A stretch of 64,000 nt of DNA, from assembly GCF_014836635.1 (NCBI RefSeq), contig NZ_JACSQL010000007.1:108668-172667 (forward strand). The letters run 5' to 3'. This stretch comes from Paenibacillus gallinarum. Its GTDB lineage: Bacteria > Bacillota > Bacilli > Paenibacillales > Paenibacillaceae. The notes below the pieces were generated by a model. It made no database searches. It was not told where the DNA came from and worked only from the letters and a program-made list of their open reading frames with translations. Each line of letters opens with the position of its first letter. The first letter of the stretch is position 1. Both the position numbers and the translations under genes were made by a program. This document shows positions 60,943 to 64,000 of this stretch, one piece after another.

Positions 60943-63510
60943 CTATTTCAACTGATCGACTAACAGCTCCGCATGATGAATTAAATTCAGTTTCGCCTTA
61001 TCGCTAATGGTGTCTTTACCGTCTCGTTTAGTCAGTTGCGAGATGTATTTCTCAAGAAAAGACGATGCTTGCTTGAGATCTTTCTTGTCAAAATGATGAC
61101 GTGCCTGCTTAAGTGAATTCGTTGTCTGATTCACCACGGCACCACCGAGTTCTCCTTGTTCGACATACGTGCCATGGTGCTGTTCAAGAACATTCAGTAA
61201 TCCGGGAATGAACACATTTGGAATGTTCACTTTACTAAAATCGGTATCCGAAGCAAAGTAGTAACTAGTGTATACAGGCTGATTATAGCCTGTATTTTGC
61301 GTAGCTACTCCCGCCCGGTACTGAGGATCATGCAAGAGCGTATGCAGCTTGCGCTCTGTTACTTCCGTATTCGTATATATACGAATGGCGCTGCTGTCCA
61401 CCGTGCGGACAAGCATTTCTTCCCGCCAATCACCAAACACATCCGCTACAAGGGATGGTGTACCCTTCGTGTGATTATTCGTGCGTGTACCTTCCGCAGT
61501 CAGTACAGTCCCTTTTTTCCAATCATCAATTGTCGGTGTATTCTCCAGTGCTCCGTTGATGATTTGGGTCGTCATATCCTTCGACCATTTGATGCTCATG
61601 TTCGTACCCGGCATCTTGTCACTGATCTTTTCACCTTGAGCGGTGTAGACGCCAACGGCCCAGGTTTCGAGCCCTGGATGATCTGGATCAATATCACCAA
61701 TCATGCCGCGTCCGGTATCTTTTCCAGTGTAACCGCCATAGATGACTTCTCCGGTCTTTGCGTCTCTTAGTGCATAACCATAAGGGGCATAAGGTCCACC
61801 TTCGTGCACCATGTATACTTCCAGCCCTTCCCGCGTTGGATCAATATTGGCTACATGCAGTGCATCACCATGACCTAAGTTGGCAATTGCCCCAGGGTTA
61901 GCGCTTGTGGGAGGCATAACCGCGGAAGAATTGGACAACACAGACCCATCGTGGTCAATCGTCGTTGATCCATATACTATTTCCTGCTTACCGTCTCCAT
62001 CTACATCCGCTACGCTGAGCGAATGTGCTCCTTGAGTCGTAATTTGGCCGTATTCGGGATCAGTACCAGGTCTTCCGTGTGGACCATCTCTGAACGGATT
62101 CGTCATTGGGGCCCAGCCGCTGTCTACATACCAATATTCATTCAGATTAGTTCCATCCCAGTTATAAGAAACTAAAGTTGTTCGAGTATAGTAACCCCTT
62201 GCAAATACAGCATAAGGTTGCTGTCCATCCAGATATGCGACGCCAGATAAAAACCGATCCACCCTGTTTCCGGGCTCTATACGGTTCATCGCATAATCAC
62301 CCCAGCGCAGTCCATCATCGGTACGACCCGGTTTATAACGGATTGTTTTCAACTCTTGTCCCGTTGCTCCCTCGAACACAGTCAAGTACTCTGGACCAGA
62401 TAAAATAAACCCTTCGAACTCACGAAATTTATTCCGATTCGCATCCTTGGATGGAGCAAACACGTCCATGAAATAATCCGTCAACTGTTCCGCATCAGTA
62501 CGAGATAGAGGATATTCATACTTCGTTTCGATACCGAAAGCCTCTTCGAGGGTTTGCGGCCAGCTTCCATTACGTACTTCCTCGTAGTCATGCCAGTCCA
62601 TAAACATGTCCACCATGTGCTCATAATATCCTTCTCTGCTCACTCGATAATCATCTTCATTTGTATATCCTGCAGCTAGATTTTCGTCCAGCATCGTAAT
62701 GTATTCTTCGGAAGTGACCTCTCCTTGTTTATTATAATGAAGGATTTTAGTTCCCGGTGCTGTTTTAAACATAAGCTCTGCCTTGCCGTCACCATCAAAA
62801 TCATAAACCAGGAACTGCGTATAATGCGCTCCTGAGCGAATATTAACACCCAGGTCGATTCGGTAAAGCAATTCTCCTGTAAGCGTATAGGCATCAACGT
62901 AGGTATTTCCGGTATATCCCACTTGAGAGACGTCTTTAGCATTGCTCGGGTCCCATTTTACAAAATACTCTAGTTGTCCGTCCCCATCCACATCCCCTAC
63001 GCTCATATCATTTGCAGAGTAACTATAAGTTTCACCGGCTGGCGTGATCCCATCAGCAGGCTTCTGTATCGGAAGATCATAATATCCATTATTCCAAGGC
63101 GTAACGGAGTTGCTCTGATCCACCTCTTTTCCATTAGACACTGCACAGACGTAGTAAGAGGAACCTGCTACGCCTGCAGGGTCAAGAAAATTCGTACTGT
63201 TTGTCACTTCACCTACAAATTTGCCGTCCCGATATACATGAAAATCTGTACCTGTTAGCCCGGTTTCACTGCTTACCGATACCTCTTGAGCGAGCAACCT
63301 CCAACTCAAAAAGTTACCTTCTCCTGTTTTTACCGCAATAAGTCCTCGGTCCAAATACTCCATCTGAATGCGGTTTTCCATATTCTGATGCCCCTTTCCG
63401 CTTATGTTCTGTGCTGCAGAAGCAAAGCCTCCCGTACTTAAAAGGACAGCACTTATTCCAGCTGCAGCGGCTTTTTTCCATATATGAAGCTTGTTCGTAG
63501 CTTTTGGCAT
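60943..63510 (-). CDS. Secreted PL11 rhamnogalacturonan lyase
   Basis: An 855-residue lyase of the YesW/YesX type attacking the rhamnogalacturonan I backbone. Signal peptide (IWKKAAAAGISAVLLSTGGFASAA), then the eight-bladed PL11 propeller with calcium-binding repeats (MSVGDVDGDGQLEYFVKWDP, VYDFDGDGKAELMFKT, HSLSVADVDGDGKQEIVYG). The last 75 residues (LKQARHHFDKKDLKQASSFL ... HHAELLVDQLK) form a separate helical tail resembling the FIMAH domain, absent from B. subtilis YesW. AAAGGAG 7 bases before the ATG. Confidence 0.95.
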   Translation of the reverse strand: MPKATNKLHIWKKAAAAGISAVLLSTGGFASAAQNISGKGHQNMENRIQMEYLDRGLIAVKTGEGNFLSWRLLAQEVSVSSETGLTGTDFHVYRDGKFVGEVTNSTNFLDPAGVAGSSYYVCAVSNGKEVDQSNSVTPWNNGYYDLPIQKPADGITPAGETYSYSANDMSVGDVDGDGQLEYFVKWDPSNAKDVSQVGYTGNTYVDAYTLTGELLYRIDLGVNIRSGAHYTQFLVYDFDGDGKAELMFKTAPGTKILHYNKQGEVTSEEYITMLDENLAAGYTNEDDYRVSREGYYEHMVDMFMDWHDYEEVRNGSWPQTLEEAFGIETKYEYPLSRTDAEQLTDYFMDVFAPSKDANRNKFREFEGFILSGPEYLTVFEGATGQELKTIRYKPGRTDDGLRWGDYAMNRIEPGNRVDRFLSGVAYLDGQQPYAVFARGYYTRTTLVSYNWDGTNLNEYWYVDSGWAPMTNPFRDGPHGRPGTDPEYGQITTQGAHSLSVADVDGDGKQEIVYGSTTIDHDGSVLSNSSAVMPPTSANPGAIANLGHGDALHVANIDPTREGLEVYMVHEGGPYAPYGYALRDAKTGEVIYGGYTGKDTGRGMIGDIDPDHPGLETWAVGVYTAQGEKISDKMPGTNMSIKWSKDMTTQIINGALENTPTIDDWKKGTVLTAEGTRTNNHTKGTPSLVADVFGDWREEMLVRTVDSSAIRIYTNTEVTERKLHTLLHDPQYRAGVATQNTGYNQPVYTSYYFASDTDFSKVNIPNVFIPGLLNVLEQHHGTYVEQGELGGAVVNQTTNSLKQARHHFDKKDLKQASSFLEKYISQLTKRDGKDTISDKAKLNLIHHAELLVDQLK

Positions 63511-63533
63511 GAAAGCACTCCTTTTTCACATTA

Positions 63534-63548
63534 TGGTCACGCTTACAT
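63534..63548 (-). promoter_or_regulatory. cre-like site before the PL11 gene
   Basis: Minus strand ATGTAAGCGTGACCA matches cre except one W position. It lies about 25 bases before the start codon. The rest of 63549-63815 shows no gene or other clear element. Confidence 0.45.
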
Positions 63549-63815
63549 ATTAGATTCTATCAATCTAGCAAATTATTTATTCCCCCCTTTTCATCAATTT
63601 TCATATTAAATCAGATTATAAACTTGCCTCCTCCCTGTCGCCATTCACATATCAGTGTTTCTTGTTCATATATCAGAGGAGTTCGGTATTTTGGCTCATT
63701 CGCTCCACTTGTTTTGCTGCGCAAAGCCAAAAGTCGCTCACGATCCAAAAACCTCACCAGGCACCTACTAATCTTCACTTGTTTAACACAAGTTCTGCTT
63801 AAACTCTCAAAACTG

Positions 63816-64000
63816 GAATGACGAGTACCATAACTGAAATAACGAGTATGAATAACGAGTATTGAATTGCGAGTTTGAATTGCGAGTTTGAATTGCGAGT
63901 TTGAATTGCGAGTTTGAATAGCAAGTTTGAATAGCAAGTTTGAATAGCAAGTTTGAATAGCAAGTTTGAATAGCAAGTTTGAATAGCAAGTTTGAATAGC
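63816..64000. repeat. 13-bp tandem repeat (minisatellite) at the window edge
   Basis: Four exact copies of GAATTGCGAGTTT (63864-63915) then six of GAATAGCAAGTTT (63916-63993) and a partial copy cut by the window end. Three degenerate 14-base relatives precede them (from 63816). There are no unique spacers. Every minus-strand frame is open through the repeat, which produces false reading frames. Confidence 0.95.

Noticed and set aside
63611..63989. Minus-strand reading frames with 13-residue periodic sequence
   Set aside because: They are products of the 13-bp repeat, which has no stop in any minus frame; no ribosome site or promoter supports them.
63816..64000. CRISPR array
   Set aside because: Repeats are 13 bases and directly adjacent with no unique spacers; no cas genes nearby.
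1..64000. Insertion sequences, prophage, integrases, tRNA or rRNA genes
   Set aside because: No transposase, integrase, phage structural gene or recognisable RNA gene was found on either strand by reading.

Overview
The window looks like a chromosome segment of a plant-polysaccharide-degrading Bacillota, most likely Paenibacillus. The reasons are moderate-to-low G+C, strong AAAGGAGG-type ribosome sites, many GTG/TTG starts, B. subtilis-like AraR/CcpA signals, a GH11 xylanase close to B. subtilis XynA, and several lipoprotein sugar-binding proteins of Paenibacillus type. The species assignment is inference; no rRNA or tRNA gene was seen. Where a good Shine-Dalgarno (SD) site decides between starts, I trimmed the longest reading frame to that start.

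Layout. 0-3 kb: NarL-type response regulator, a stand-alone MazF/PemK-like protein, an FGE-like lipoprotein and secreted GH11 xylanase xynA. 3.3-8.6 kb: arabinose operon araB-araD-araA with divergent repressor araR. 8.6-16.5 kb: LysR regulator and divergent F420-ligase-like gene, an operon of lipoprotein, TIMP-like protein and erythromycin-esterase-like protein, a secreted PL10 pectate lyase, and an NAGPA-domain protein followed by an HD-CHAP-like protein. 16.7-29.1 kb: a disrupted glycosidase-like gene, GH30 glucuronoxylanase, a sugar-binding lipoprotein, an esterase, a cytoplasmic GH10 xylanase, a GH95 glycosidase, a DUF1854 protein and an ABC exporter. 29.2-42.0 kb: a long import operon with two sugar-binding proteins, two complete MalF/MalG-type permease pairs, an NHL/TPR membrane protein, a Yip1 protein and a large DUF5696-like lipoprotein. 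42.2 kb: a divergent AraC-type regulator with a degraded receiver. 43.1-50.2 kb: GH43 arabinofuranosidase-like gene co-directional with a MacB-like exporter. 50.4-55.6 kb: YesN/YesM-type two-component pair with an orphan binding protein. 55.9-58.1 kb: ECF sigma/anti-sigma pair and a small membrane protein. 58.4 kb: secreted PL3 pectate lyase. 59.2-60.6 kb: CD3324-type DNA-binding protein and a degenerate aminoglycoside-phosphotransferase-like protein. 60.9-63.5 kb: PL11 rhamnogalacturonan lyase. The right edge is a 13-bp tandem repeat running out of the window.

How it works together (inference). Secreted GH11, GH30, PL3, PL10 and PL11 enzymes cut arabinoxylan and pectin outside the cell. The sugar-binding proteins and permeases import oligosaccharides. 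Cytoplasmic GH10, GH43, GH95 and the esterase finish them, and AraBDA consumes released arabinose. Perfect or near CcpA (cre) sites precede several of these genes. A shared CAGGTTGTT element lies immediately upstream of the import operon, the GH43-exporter operon and the GH10 gene, suggesting one AraC-type regulator, perhaps the YesN-like response regulator encoded here. The best candidates for an undescribed system are the 29-42 kb import apparatus and the exporter operons tied to the same promoter element.
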